The notes beneath the pieces are model-generated. The model did no database searches. It saw nothing but the letters and a program-made list of their open reading frames with translations, and was not told the origin of the DNA. Shown in pieces: positions 1-9,127 of a stretch of 64,000 bases of DNA. Where the stretch lies: contig JADJOY010000010.1 in the NCBI GenBank assembly GCA_016713535.1, positions 62,001-126,000 of the forward strand, in the 5' to 3' direction. A program made the translations under genes and the position numbers. This DNA is from JADJOY01 sp016713535 [NCBI: Deltaproteobacteria bacterium] (lineage in GTDB: Bacteria; JADJOY01). Every line of letters begins with the position of its first letter. Position 1 is the stretch's first letter.

Positions 1-652
1 CGACCACGATCTGGAACGGCAGCCCGAGGACGCCGAGCACCTTGTGCAGGTCGCTCCACACCGAGCGCATCGGCCGCTCGGGGCGGAACCGGACGAGCTG
101 CCCACGCAGGTCGCGGAGGTGGACGACCGTGCCGGTGACGAGCGCCGCGAGCATCGCGACGCCGAGCACCCCCGCGACGTAGATCCCCGCCGGCACGCGG
201 TCGTGGTGGAGGAAGTGGAGCTGGTAGAGGAGGTCGGCCACCTCCGAGCGCGCCGTCGCCGTCGCCGTGGTCACCGGGTCGAGGCGCAGCTCGCGCCACT
301 CGGCGGAGCCGCCGGCGCGCACGTGCGCCTCGACCAGCGAGCGGCGCGGCGATGGGAACCGCACCCACGCCTCGCCGCCGGCGAGCCCGTGTTCGGCCAC
401 CAGCCGATCGACCAGCCGCGCCGGCGTGGCGAGGCGCGAGGGGTCCGCCAGCGGGCGCGGGTCTTGCCACTCCTCGAGCTCGGACCGGAAGAGCGCGAAG
501 GCGCCGGCGAAGAACATCGCGTGGAGCAGCAGGCTCGCGACCACTCCCACCCACGCGTGGGCGTCGTACGAGCGCACCCGCGCTCGCGGCGAGAGCCCGC
601 GCCGCGTCGGCGGCGCCGCGCCGGCGCCGTGGCCCGGTCCGGTCACAGCCAT
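1..652 (-). CDS. PepSY-associated transmembrane protein, cut off at the window edge
   Basis: Inner-membrane protein of the PepSY-associated TM family, often found beside TonB-dependent receptors and thought to act in siderophore or iron reduction. The frame is open from the ATG at 652 to the window start, so the C-terminus is missing. It has a basic N-terminus (Arg-rich to about residue 28), a first membrane helix around HAWVGVVASLLLHAMFF, a periplasmic stretch, a second helix near GIYVAGVLGVAMLAALVTG, and then the family hallmark SDLHKVLGVLGLPFQIVV. The start overlaps the TonB receptor stop by 10 bases, so the two are cotranscribed. The family call is firm; the exact substrate is not shown by the sequence. 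Confidence 0.85.
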   Translation of the reverse strand, partial: MAVTGPGHGAGAAPPTRRGLSPRARVRSYDAHAWVGVVASLLLHAMFFAGAFALFRSELEEWQDPRPLADPSRLATPARLVDRLVAEHGLAGGEAWVRFPSPRRSLVEAHVRAGGSAEWRELRLDPVTTATATARSEVADLLYQLHFLHHDRVPAGIYVAGVLGVAMLAALVTGTVVHLRDLRGQLVRFRPERPMRSVWSDLHKVLGVLGLPFQIVV

Positions 653-2835
653 GCCGTCACCTTGAGCGCGAACGAGCGCCCGGGCCGCTCGACGCCGAAG
701 AAGTCGTAGGCGCGCTCGTCGGTCAGGTTCTGCACCTCGAACGAGAGGCTCGCGTCGGGCAGCGCGCCGCCGCCGTGCAGCCAGTAGCCGAGGGTCAGCG
801 TGTGGGTGAGCTGCGACGGCACTACCTGTTTGGTGTCGCGCCGCCCGATGCTCTCCCAGCCGCGGTAGAACTCGTGCACGTAGCGCCCGTACCAGCCGAG
901 CGACAGCACGTCGTCGCACACGAGCTCACGCCACTCGAGGCGCGCGGCGCCGTTGACGAAGAGCCACGGCCGGTTGGGGATGCGGTCGCCCTCGAACGTG
1001 CCGAAGGTGCCGCGGCTCGAGACGTTGCGCGCGTCCTGATAGGTCGCGTTGCCGTCGAGCTCGAGGGCGGCGCCGAGGAGCCAGTCGCTCCACGCGGCGG
1101 GCGATCGGAAGCCGAGCGCGCCATCGACGCCCAGGATCCGCGCCGCGTACACGTTCTGGTACGAGTAGTCGCGATCCGTCCCGACCAGCACCACGAGCTG
1201 GTCGGCGAAGCGCGCGATCCCTCCGAGCTCGGCGCGGTAGTCGCCGGAGTCGAGCGCGAGCGGCTCGAGGGCCACGCCGAGGTTCAGGTTGTGGCTCACC
1301 TCGGGATCGAGCGCGAGGTTCGGCTGCACCAGCACGCCGTCGCCGAAGAGCTCGTCCGCGCGCGGCAACCGCGTCGCGTACTCGTAGGACGCCTTGGCGC
1401 GCAGCCGCTCGCCGAGCCACCACCGCAGCGCGTCGCCGCCGCCGAGCTGATCGAGGTCGTGCTCGAGCACCCTCTGCGCGCCGGCGGCCGGGCCGGGCTC
1501 GGCGCGAGTCGAGAGCCGGTAGTGCTTCACGAACGCCACGTTCTCGAGGTCGCCGTCGAGGAGATCCGCCTGCTCCTCGATCCCGCTCACCACCGTGAAG
1601 AGCGCGCGCTCGGCGGTGAGCGGATCGGGCGTGCCGTTGGCGGCGCGGATCCGGTCGCGCCCCCACCGCGTGGCGTAGGACGGCGTGGTGACGAGACGCA
1701 GCTCGTGGCCGGGCGCGAGGTTCAGGGCGGCGGCGAGCCGCGCCAGCCCGGCGTGCTCCCAGGTGGTCTGGTCGGCGGGTGCACCGCCGGTCTCGCCCGG
1801 GGTGACGCGCTCGCGGACCCGGTCGCCGTGCCAGTCGTAGACCCACGGCGAGCGATCCTCGAAGTCGATCGCGCGGTACGCGTAGCCCGCGAGCACGTCG
1901 AGCGCGAAGGGCAGCGGGTCGCCGTGCTCGCGCCCGTCGCGCGCGAACCGCAGCGTGCCGCCGCTGGCCTGCTCGCCGTAGGTGACCTCGCCGTACGGGA
2001 CGGTCATCACCACGTTGTGCTGCAGCTCCTTGTCGTAGGAGGTGGTGAAGATCCGCGCGGTCGCGCGGTCGGCCCACGGGCGATCGACCACACCGAGGTC
2101 GAAGGTGCCGCCGCCGGCGCGATACGCGTCGTGGAAGCGCCGCACGGTGGCGGGGACGAGGGCGCCGGTGTCATCGGCGACCTCGACGTGGATCGGGTAG
2201 TCGTTGCCGGCGTCGTCGAAGAAGCCCGTCGCGCCGCCGACCAGCCCCGCTTCCGGGTCGTGGTAGCGGCCGTCGGCGGTGACGCGGTGGGTACCGAACG
2301 AGCCCACCTGGTACGAGGTTCCCGCCCCGCTCGCCGGCTTCTCGGGCTCGGTGACCAGGTTCACGGCGCCACCGAGCGCGTCGGTGCCGAAGCGCGCCGG
2401 GACGACTCCGCGGTAGATCTCGGCGCGCTCGACCAGGTCCACCGGCACGTTGGCCAGGCCGAGCGCGAAACCGGCGAGCTCGAGCGGGACCTCGTCGACG
2501 AAGAACCGGATCTGGTCGTCGGTGAAGCCGTCGAGCGAGAACCGGTCGAGGGAGCCCAGGCCCCCCGCGCGGCGCACGCCGACACCTCGGGTGCGCGCCA
2601 GCACCTCGCCCAGGTCAGCGCTCTCGCGCTGCGCCTGGGCGACCGCGATGACCTCGACCGCCGCGGCCGACTGGCCGAGGACCTCGGCGGCGCGTAGCGG
2701 CGGCGCGATGACCTCGATCTCCTCCTCGCCCGCGACGGGGAGCTGAGCGCGGGCGGGCGCGGCGAGGGTCAGCCCGAAGACGAGGGCAGCGGGGACTGCG
2801 GCGGCGGTTCGAAGGCGGTCGAGGCGACGTGCCAC
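643..2835 (-). CDS. TonB-dependent outer-membrane receptor
   Basis: Outer-membrane beta-barrel receptor, 730 residues, for TonB-powered uptake of a ferric chelate or another scarce ligand. The N-terminus is a signal peptide (basic MARRLDRLR, hydrophobic core, cleavage near ARA-QL). It is followed by a possible TonB box (EEIEVIA) and a plug domain with the typical [27 protein letters not shown] and EIYRGVVPARFGTDALGGAV stretches. The rest is strand-rich barrel ending in SFALKVTAWL. It lies 111 bp downstream of a small zinc-ribbon gene with a Fur box and overlaps a PepSY protein, so iron uptake under Fur control is the best reading. The ligand cannot be read from the sequence. Confidence 0.9.
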   Translation of the reverse strand: MARRLDRLRTAAAVPAALVFGLTLAAPARAQLPVAGEEEIEVIAPPLRAAEVLGQSAAAVEVIAVAQAQRESADLGEVLARTRGVGVRRAGGLGSLDRFSLDGFTDDQIRFFVDEVPLELAGFALGLANVPVDLVERAEIYRGVVPARFGTDALGGAVNLVTEPEKPASGAGTSYQVGSFGTHRVTADGRYHDPEAGLVGGATGFFDDAGNDYPIHVEVADDTGALVPATVRRFHDAYRAGGGTFDLGVVDRPWADRATARIFTTSYDKELQHNVVMTVPYGEVTYGEQASGGTLRFARDGREHGDPLPFALDVLAGYAYRAIDFEDRSPWVYDWHGDRVRERVTPGETGGAPADQTTWEHAGLARLAAALNLAPGHELRLVTTPSYATRWGRDRIRAANGTPDPLTAERALFTVVSGIEEQADLLDGDLENVAFVKHYRLSTRAEPGPAAGAQRVLEHDLDQLGGGDALRWWLGERLRAKASYEYATRLPRADELFGDGVLVQPNLALDPEVSHNLNLGVALEPLALDSGDYRAELGGIARFADQLVVLVGTDRDYSYQNVYAARILGVDGALGFRSPAAWSDWLLGAALELDGNATYQDARNVSSRGTFGTFEGDRIPNRPWLFVNGAARLEWRELVCDDVLSLGWYGRYVHEFYRGWESIGRRDTKQVVPSQLTHTLTLGYWLHGGGALPDASLSFEVQNLTDERAYDFFGVERPGRSFALKVTAWL

Positions 2836-2946
2836 GGCGGGTTTCCCGGAACGTCACGCGGGCCGTTGCGGGTGCGACGGGCTCCGGTGGTTCGCTGGGC
2901 GCTGGGCGCTCGGGGCCGCGGGCCTCTCGAAGGATCGGAGGAAGGA

Positions 2947-3192
2947 TCAGCGGATGGGCGCGGCCTCCGGGGGGCCTGTACCCGGCGGCGAGAGCGGCAG
3001 CAGCACCACTCGCTTGCACCGCCGACACTTGAGCTCGACGGACGAGTCGACGATCCGGGCGAGGAGGCTGCCGCAGCAGCAGCGCAGCGCTCGGTGTCCC
3101 GCGTCGTCGGAGGCGCGGCCGCCCGTCGCTTTCATGGACGATCGCGGCGCGGTGCTGGCCGGGGGGCGCGGATTGTGAGGTCGAGGGGCCAT
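2947..3192 (-). CDS. small Com-like zinc-ribbon protein
   Basis: About 81 residues from the ATG at 3192; the frame is open to 3255, but that longer start would place the Fur box inside the gene. The C-terminal half has a Cys cluster, LRCCCGSLLARIV then VELKCRRCKR. This matches the CxCGxLLA...LxIKCxRCK pattern of the Com zinc-finger family (named after the phage Mu mom-gene translational regulator). The first half is Pro/Arg-rich and looks disordered. It is the first gene of the TonB receptor operon, so a regulatory or metal-sensing role is an inference. No good ribosome-binding site is visible, and an internal ATG at 3135 is an alternative start. Confidence 0.6.
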   Translation of the reverse strand: MAPRPHNPRPPASTAPRSSMKATGGRASDDAGHRALRCCCGSLLARIVDSSVELKCRRCKRVVLLPLSPPGTGPPEAAPIR

Positions 3193-3205
3193 GACAAGAT
3201 GAAAG

Positions 3206-3225
3206 TGATTCTCAAAATCGTTATC
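3206..3225 (-). promoter_or_regulatory. candidate Fur box upstream of the TonB operon
   Basis: The 19-mer GATTCTCAAAATCGTTATC (3207-3225) matches the classic Fur consensus GATAATGATAATCATTATC at 14 of 19 positions. It sits in a locally AT-rich patch directly upstream of the zinc-ribbon/TonB/PepSY operon, where iron-loaded Fur would block transcription. The match is read by eye; binding is inferred. Confidence 0.6.
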
Positions 3226-3255
3226 TATTAACGCCTCCCTGACGACTCGTGTCAA

Positions 3256-3450
3256 CAGCGGCGCGATCAGCCGCAGAAGCCCATGAATGCGGGCCGCGGA
3301 ACTGAAAGCTGGCGCTTTCCGAACACATCACAAGATGCCATCGAATTTCGCCACATTCCGCCATAGAATCCTGCAACATTCTGCTTGCAGCAGATCACGG
3401 CGACCCCCATTTCAGGGGCTTTTTCGGGCCCCAGGAGGCGATTCTCGGGG
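3256..3450. other. AT-richer intergenic stretch with a terminator-like hairpin
   Basis: No gene is visible. The stretch is clearly poorer in G+C than its surroundings. On the plus strand there is a TAGAAT hexamer at 3364-3369, and then CCCC-ATTTCA-GGGG followed by CTTTTT ending near 3422. Together these could bound a very short plus-strand RNA, but no plus-strand gene reads toward the hairpin and the -35 region is weak. Confidence 0.3.
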
Positions 3451-3888
3451 TCAGAACGAGAGCTTGTAGCTCAGCTCGCCGTGGGCGACCGGCTTTCCGC
3501 TCGCGCTGATCACGTCGACGTGGAGGAAGCAGATGCTGCGGCCGCGGCGGCGCACGGCGCCGTGGGCGATCAGGTCCTCCTCGACCGCCGCGTCGAGGTA
3601 GTGGACGTGCATGTCGATGGTGAGGAGCTTGCGCGGTAGCTCGGGCACGTTGGAGAAGATCGAGCCCACCACCACGGTGTCGATGAGGGTCGCGATCGCC
3701 CCACCGTGGACCATGCCGGCCGGCTGGTTGAGCTCGGGGCGATACGGCAGCCTCATCCGCGCGTAGTCCTTCCGCACCTCCTCCATCACCAGCCCGACCA
3801 GCCGCGGGAAGGGCGCGTACACGTTGATGCGGTCGCGGATCTCGCGCTCGAGTCCGGCGTCGATCGCTTCGAAGTCGGCGGGGTTCAT
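3451..3888 (-). CDS. PaaI-family hotdog thioesterase
   Basis: A 145-residue single hotdog-fold acyl-CoA thioesterase that hydrolyses acyl- or aryl-CoA esters in the cytoplasm. The family signature is GMVHGGAIATLIDTVVVGS, with the HGG turn and the catalytic Asp in the hotdog helix, followed by LTIDMHVHYLDAA and GRSICFLHVDVIS strands. Length is normal for the family. The ATG at 3888 overlaps the stop of the MutS-like gene (ATGA), which fixes the start against the much longer open frame reaching 4587. The substrate is unknown, and coupling with a MutS-like protein gives no clear clue. Confidence 0.85.
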   Translation of the reverse strand: MNPADFEAIDAGLEREIRDRINVYAPFPRLVGLVMEEVRKDYARMRLPYRPELNQPAGMVHGGAIATLIDTVVVGSIFSNVPELPRKLLTIDMHVHYLDAAVEEDLIAHGAVRRRGRSICFLHVDVISASGKPVAHGELSYKLSF

Positions 3889-5753
3889 CGCGGGCCTTCT
3901 CCCTCGAAGTCGAGCTCGATCCCCACCGAGCGCATCACCGCGAGCGCGTTGGTGGAGGCGAGCACTCCCGGGCGGATGCGGTAGTCGAAGTGCATGCGGC
4001 CGTCCTCGACGTGGTCGGCGAAGTGGACGTTGACGGCGCGCTCGCCGAGCTCGTCGGCGAGCGCGACCAGGGCGAGGTCGTGGGTGGTGACGAGGCCGAC
4101 CGCGCCGAGCTCGACGAGCCGCCCGGTGATGGCGCGGGCACCGAGGGTGCGCTCGCGCGAGTTGGTGCCGTGGAGGATCTCGTCGAAGAGCACGAGGGTG
4201 GCGGCGCCGCTCTCGGCGACGTCGAGCGCGCGCTTCAAGCGCTTCACCTCGGCCAGGAAGTGGCTCGCGCCGTCCGCGAGCGAGTCCACGACGCGCAGCG
4301 ACGTCACCACGCGGAGCGAGTGGAGACGCATCGCCCGGGCGCACACCGGCGCCCCCGCGAGCGCCATGACCGCGGCGCTGCCGATGGACCGCAGCCAGGT
4401 GCTCTTCCCCGACATGTTCGAACCGCTCACCATCCAGAGCTGAGCGGCCGGCGCGGCGCCGAGGGCCAGATCGTTCGCCACCCGCCGATCGGGAGGGAGC
4501 AGCGGATGGCCGAGTGCCGTCGCCTCGACGACCGGCAGCGGCGACGCGCCGCCGGCACTGCCGGCGAGGACTTCCGGCCAGCACCAATCGGGGTGGGTCT
4601 CGGCGAGAGCGGCGAACCCCGCCAGCGCGTCGAGCTCACCCAGGATCGCGAGCCAGTCCCCGAGCACCGCGCCGTTTCGCGCTCGCCACTCCTCGAGCGC
4701 GAGCGCGCAGTGGAGCCGCCAGAACACCACCGGCGCCACGAACGCCGCCAGGTAGAAGTCGTGGAGGTTGTCGAGCCACCCGGCGATGCGGTGGAGGCGC
4801 GCGACGCTCACCGATGCGCTCGCGGTGCCAGCACCCGCGCCAGCGCCGGCGAGCCGCTCGCGCGCCTTGCTCAGCGGCGCCGACGTGAACGGCTCGCGCT
4901 CGATCCCCGCCAGCGACTCGTGGGTGGCGGCGAGCGCCGGCTCGACGTTGTCGATCCCCGCCGTCACCTCCGCCGCCGCGTGGCGGGTCTTGAGGAAGAA
5001 CGCGAGGTGGATCGCGAACGCGGGCCCGAGGAGGTAAGCGCCCCATGGGTGGCCGGCGGCGCGCAGGGCGAGCGCCGTGATCGTGAGCAGCGAGACCACG
5101 ATCGCGCCGAGCCGCACGGCGCGGCGATCCGGGAACCGAGGGGGCTCGCTCGCCCACGCGACGAGCTTCGCGGGGTCGAGCTTCGCCACCTCCGGCGCGG
5201 CCGCGAGCCACAGCCGCTCCCGGAACTCCAGGCGCTCGGCCAGCTCACGCGTGGCGCTCTGGCGAGCACGGATCTCGGCCGCGCTCGCCGGCGAGAGCAG
5301 CCAGGCCGCGGCCGTCGACTCGCCGAGCCAGGTGCGCGCCGCGCACACCAGCTCGAACAGCGAGCCCGCGCCGAAGAGGTCGAGGTCGGCGGCGTAGTCG
5401 TGGCGGTCGTCGCGGAAGCGCTCGCCCGTCGAGCCCGTCCCCCTCCACTCGTGGCGCGCCACCGCCAGCCGCCGCTCCTGGAAGGAGACGGCGCGGCGCG
5501 CGCGCTCGAGCTCGCGCAGCAGATCGGCGTGACGGAACACCACGATCACGAACGCGAGCGCCGCCACCCCGAGCCCGGCCATCAGCCGGCCATCGACGAC
5601 CACGCCCGCGACCCCCACGAGCAGCGCCGCGACCACCGTCGCGAGGCGGAGGTTCGAGAAGCCGGCGTCGCGGCGCTCGAGGTCCTCGACCCGCGCGCGG
5701 CGCTCGGCGAGGGCCGTCTCGATCGCGGCGCGGATGTCTGCGGTGGGGGTCAC
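3885..5753 (-). CDS. membrane-anchored MutS-like ATPase
   Basis: A 622-residue protein with a C-terminal MutS domain V (ABC-type ATPase) and an N-terminal membrane part instead of the mismatch-recognition domain. Visible features: hydrophobic segments near residues 38-70 (VVAALLVGVAGVVV) and about 215-250 (IVVSLLTITALALRAAG), Walker A as GSNMSGKSTWLRSIG, Walker B as TLVLFDEILHGTNSRER, and the switch His in TTHDLALVALA. Proteins of this type are widespread in Bacteroidota and Deltaproteobacteria and are not known to do mismatch repair. It leads a two-gene operon with the PaaI thioesterase. Family call firm, function unknown. Confidence 0.85.
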   Translation of the reverse strand: MTPTADIRAAIETALAERRARVEDLERRDAGFSNLRLATVVAALLVGVAGVVVDGRLMAGLGVAALAFVIVVFRHADLLRELERARRAVSFQERRLAVARHEWRGTGSTGERFRDDRHDYAADLDLFGAGSLFELVCAARTWLGESTAAAWLLSPASAAEIRARQSATRELAERLEFRERLWLAAAPEVAKLDPAKLVAWASEPPRFPDRRAVRLGAIVVSLLTITALALRAAGHPWGAYLLGPAFAIHLAFFLKTRHAAAEVTAGIDNVEPALAATHESLAGIEREPFTSAPLSKARERLAGAGAGAGTASASVSVARLHRIAGWLDNLHDFYLAAFVAPVVFWRLHCALALEEWRARNGAVLGDWLAILGELDALAGFAALAETHPDWCWPEVLAGSAGGASPLPVVEATALGHPLLPPDRRVANDLALGAAPAAQLWMVSGSNMSGKSTWLRSIGSAAVMALAGAPVCARAMRLHSLRVVTSLRVVDSLADGASHFLAEVKRLKRALDVAESGAATLVLFDEILHGTNSRERTLGARAITGRLVELGAVGLVTTHDLALVALADELGERAVNVHFADHVEDGRMHFDYRIRPGVLASTNALAVMRSVGIELDFEGEGPR

Positions 5754-5827
5754 TCATCGCCGCGCGGAGCTTCCCTGCCGCCGAGGGCGCGGGCAAGCGC
5801 GCGTGCGAGACGGGCCGCGATCGATCG

Positions 5828-5984
5828 CTACGGCGGGCGGGGACGGGCCCCGCCCCTACGGACCGACCCGGAGGGGCACGCGTCTGCGTGCCCGGCGATC
5901 CGACGGGGCGTGAGCGCCGCACGGGGATCGACGCCGGCCGCGTCGCCACGTCGGCGCGTATCGCCGGTCGCGCGACGCGCGACC
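5828..5984. repeat. dispersed hairpin repeat cluster, copy 1
   Basis: The 244-bp gap between the MutS-like gene and DUF4340 holds a GC hairpin at 5828-5862 and a two-part inverted element at 5870-5984. The element starts GGAGG, then the hairpin GGGCACGC-GTCT-GCGTGCCC (5874-5893), a spacer, the arm CGCGTATCGCC (5955-5965) and the hairpin GGTCGCGC-GAC-GCGCGACC (5966-5984). The same layout recurs at 12440-12590, and partial copies at 49889 and 55493. Noncoding. Confidence 0.75.
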
Positions 5985-5997
5985 GCCGGGCGGGGCG

Positions 5998-7178
5998 TCA
6001 GACTCCGAGCAGGTCGTTCAGGTCCTTCTCGATCTCTTCGGCCGAGAACCGATTGACCACGACGCGCGAGCGGGTGTAGCTGGTGCGCGCCACGAACGCG
6101 ACCTTGTCGGCGCCCGCGCTGACCTTCTCGAGATCGAGGGTTGCGGGCGGATAGCCCGCGACCTCGTATTCGATCCTGAGCACTGGCTTGGTCTCGACGG
6201 GCCCGACGGGCGCCGCCTGCGCGGCTCCACCGCGGTGCTCTCGAGCGGGTTCTCGTCGGCGGCAAGGTAGCGCTCGGCCTTGAGGCGCCCGAGCTTGCCG
6301 AACCAGGTGGTCGCGCGCTCGTCCTTGTCGCCGGTCTCGGGCGCGCTCCCGGCCGCGCTCTCGCCGATCTCCGCCACCCAGTAGGTCTTGCCGGGCTTGT
6401 CGCGGTCCTTCTGCACGTAGGTCCGGGAGGTGCCACCGATGGTGATCGTGACCTTCTCGATCGACTCGGCGTTGAACGGCTGGAGGTCGGTGTTCTGGAG
6501 GCGGGTGTCGGCCTGCTCGAGATCGGCGAAGAGGTTGGTGTCGATCGCGTAGACGCGTCCGCTCCCGGGCTCGCGCACGTAGCGCAACCGATCGCCGACC
6601 GCGGTGTCACCGAGCTCGAGCTTGCGCTCGCCGGCGCCCGTCTTCACCACCAGCGAGCCGCGCGGCTTGTCGAGGCCGAGCTTGGCGAGCGTGTCGCCCG
6701 CGACGTTGCCGAGGTCGCGCTCCGCCGTGAGCGTCGCGAGCTTCTCGAGGCGCTCCTTGGTGCGGTCCGCGCCCAGGAACTCCTTGACCGTGACCTTGGT
6801 CTGAGGCGGCTGGACGGCGGGCGCGGGCTTGGCCTCGTCCTTCTTCTCGTCCTTCGGGGCGTCAGGATCGGCGGGCTTGGCGTCCTTCTTCTCCTCGGGC
6901 TTGGGCGGAGGGGGCGCCGGTAGCGTGATGGTCCGCTCGAGGCGGAACCACGGATACGGCTTGGCGTCCTTCTCCTTCTTGAGCTCGAGGTCGACCTTGG
7001 CGAGGGCCGAGTCGAGGTGGACCGCGGTGATGTCGCTCGCGGCACCACTCCACACCGTGACCTCGCCGGGCTTGCGGCTCGCCGCCTTGGGCCGCGTCCA
7101 GTCGAAGTAGGCCGCGCCCAGCGCGATCACCAGCAACACGCCGTGCACCACCGCGCCGCTCACTCCCGGTCGCTTCAT
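5998..7178 (-). CDS. DUF4340 domain protein, frameshifted
   Basis: Last gene of the Gld-like ABC transporter operon; DUF4340 proteins accompany this exporter type and are probably periplasmic and membrane-anchored. The N-terminus MKRPGVSGAVVHGVLLVIALGAAYFDW is basic then a membrane helix (positions 7178 to about 7095), followed by a Lys/Pro/Asp-rich linker and a beta-rich domain. The main frame runs to about 6225, where one base seems to be missing. The next frame continues naturally (LRIEYEVAGYPPATLDLEKV) to the stop at 5998. Start overlaps the upstream gene as ATGA. The break looks like a single-base sequence error rather than decay. Confidence 0.7.
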
Positions 7179-9124
7179 GACCGCTTCCCTCGACGCACCC
7201 GAAGCACCAGCCAGCCGAACCCGAGCACCGCGAGCGGTCCACCCACCACCACTCCCCAGAACCACACGTTGTCCTGGTCGCGGGTGTGCTCGATGGGCAC
7301 GTCCTCTTCGCTCTCGACCTTCGTGGACGCGGGCTTCTCGGTGGTGAGCCACTCGAGACCGTCGCCCACGAACACCAGGTTGGCGGTGTTGGGCAACAGC
7401 TCGTCGCCCACCGCCTCGGCGTCGGCGACGACGATCGCGCGCATCTTCTTCGCCGCCGTCCCCGGCGCGGGCGCGGCGCCGTCGGCGGGCTTGATCTCGC
7501 GCTCGGCGGTGGCCGCGAGGTTGAAGATGTCCTTGGTCTCGAGACCTTCGTTGAACTGGAAGTCGCCGTTCGTGTCCGCCCACGTACCGGTGAGCGTGCG
7601 CACCGTGAAGTCGAGGGTGTTGCCGCGGGCGTCGGCGCTCTTGGTCAGGTAGCCGCTGCTCAGCGCCGCGAACGTGGCGCGGCGCGCCTCGCGGCTCAGG
7701 TTGGCGACCGAGGGGTGCGACGAGTAGCTGCCCGTGCCGATGAACACCCGGTCCGAGTCGTTGTAGCGCTGCCGGTAGTGGTAGCGGTCGTTGGCGAGGG
7801 GGCCGGGCTTGAACTCGAGGCCGAGCCCCGCGAGCAGCGGCTCGAGACCGCCGGTGCGCCCCCCCTGGATCGCGAGGAAGAGCTTGCCGCCGCGCTCGAG
7901 GTAGCGCGTGAGGCTGTCGATCTCGGCGGGCAGGAACGGCGAGTCCGGCCCGACGATGAGGACCACCGAGGCGTCGCTCGGCACGTCGGCCGCGAGACCG
8001 TCCTGGAAGCCCAGATCCTTGACGTCGTAGCCGAGCTGGCGAAGCAGCGGCCTGAGGCGCGCCGCGCGCGCGACCGCGCCGGTCTCGCCGCTGGTCGGGC
8101 TCGTCATCTCGCCGTGGCCGACGGTCACGTACGCGAGACGCTGCTTCTGGGTCACCTTCACCAGCCGCTGGCGGAACTCCTCGTCGAGCTTCTTGAGCTT
8201 GTAGCGGGCCGAGTCGATGTCGGTGCCCACCGACCACTGCTCACCGGCCGGGGTCGCGGCGGGCGAGCTGGGCGCGCCCGCCGTGGCCGCGGCGTCGGCC
8301 GGCGCTTGCGACTTCTGGATCAGCACCACGCCGTCGTTGCGGACCTTGGTCTTGCGAGCGAGGTCCGGATCGAGGAGGCGATCGGCGCGCCGCACCGTGA
8401 GCAGCGGGTTCACGCCCTCGAGCTCGCGGAAGTAGCCCATGAGCTCGTCGGCGACCTCGTTCGCCTCCGGGAAGAAGAGCACCACCTCGACCGGATCCGC
8501 GAGGCGCGTGACGAGGTCGCGGGTGCCCTCGCCGGGGCGCGCGGTGCGGAAGTAGCTGAAGTCGACGCTCTCGTCGTGCTGAGCGGCGAGGTAGTTGATG
8601 GTGAACAGGAACGCCGCCGCGAACGCGAGGCTCAGGCCCACCGCCGCGGACTCGGAGACGCGCCGCTCCTCGACCGCGCCCGCGGTGCCGAGGGGCCGCG
8701 CGGCGCGCTTGGCGAGGGCGAGCGAGGACGCCGACGCGAGCCAAACGATCGGCCACACGCAGCGCAGCACCGTCTGCAGGCGCTTCGCGCCTTCGGCGAG
8801 CGGCCACTTGATCCCGAAGAGCCGGAACCCCTCGTCCGTGGAAGCGAGGTAGAGCGCGATCGCGAGCACGCCGCCCCAGTGGGCGAGGGCCAGGATCTCG
8901 TTGGCGCCGCGCGCGGGCGCCGGACCTCTGCGGGCGAGGAAGCTGCGCGCCAGCGCGCTCACCACGATCAGCGCCGCGCCGGCGGCGGTGAACGCCCAGC
9001 GGCCGGCCGAGCCTCCGCCGAGCAGGCGCTCGCCCACCAGCAGCGCCGCCGAGCCCAGGAAGAAAGCCGCGGTGAGCCCGGTTCCCTCGCGGCTCCACCG
9101 CGACGGCTGCGTCTCGGTGGTCAT
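7175..9124 (-). CDS. Gld-type ABC transporter auxiliary subunit
   Basis: A 649-residue GldG-like substrate-binding or auxiliary component of an ABC-2 type exporter. It shows about four N-terminal hydrophobic segments (for example AAFFLGSAALLVGERLL, ALAHWGGVLAIALYLA, VGLSLAFAAAFLFTINYLA). A large extracytoplasmic region of the ABC-type uncharacterised family follows (QRLAYVTVGHGEMTSPTSGE, VVLIVGPDSPFLPAEIDSL, GGKLFLAIQGG). A C-terminal membrane helix ends in basic residues. It stands between the permease and DUF4340, which is the usual order. The cargo is not evident; a gliding-motility role should not be assumed from the family name. Confidence 0.85.
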   Translation of the reverse strand: MTTETQPSRWSREGTGLTAAFFLGSAALLVGERLLGGGSAGRWAFTAAGAALIVVSALARSFLARRGPAPARGANEILALAHWGGVLAIALYLASTDEGFRLFGIKWPLAEGAKRLQTVLRCVWPIVWLASASSLALAKRAARPLGTAGAVEERRVSESAAVGLSLAFAAAFLFTINYLAAQHDESVDFSYFRTARPGEGTRDLVTRLADPVEVVLFFPEANEVADELMGYFRELEGVNPLLTVRRADRLLDPDLARKTKVRNDGVVLIQKSQAPADAAATAGAPSSPAATPAGEQWSVGTDIDSARYKLKKLDEEFRQRLVKVTQKQRLAYVTVGHGEMTSPTSGETGAVARAARLRPLLRQLGYDVKDLGFQDGLAADVPSDASVVLIVGPDSPFLPAEIDSLTRYLERGGKLFLAIQGGRTGGLEPLLAGLGLEFKPGPLANDRYHYRQRYNDSDRVFIGTGSYSSHPSVANLSREARRATFAALSSGYLTKSADARGNTLDFTVRTLTGTWADTNGDFQFNEGLETKDIFNLAATAEREIKPADGAAPAPGTAAKKMRAIVVADAEAVGDELLPNTANLVFVGDGLEWLTTEKPASTKVESEEDVPIEHTRDQDNVWFWGVVVGGPLAVLGFGWLVLRVRRGKRS

Positions 9125-9127
9125 CGG

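Noticed and set aside
352-2697. Open frame of 781 codons opposite the TonB receptor
   Set aside because: Antisense frame of a gene with strong plug and barrel features.
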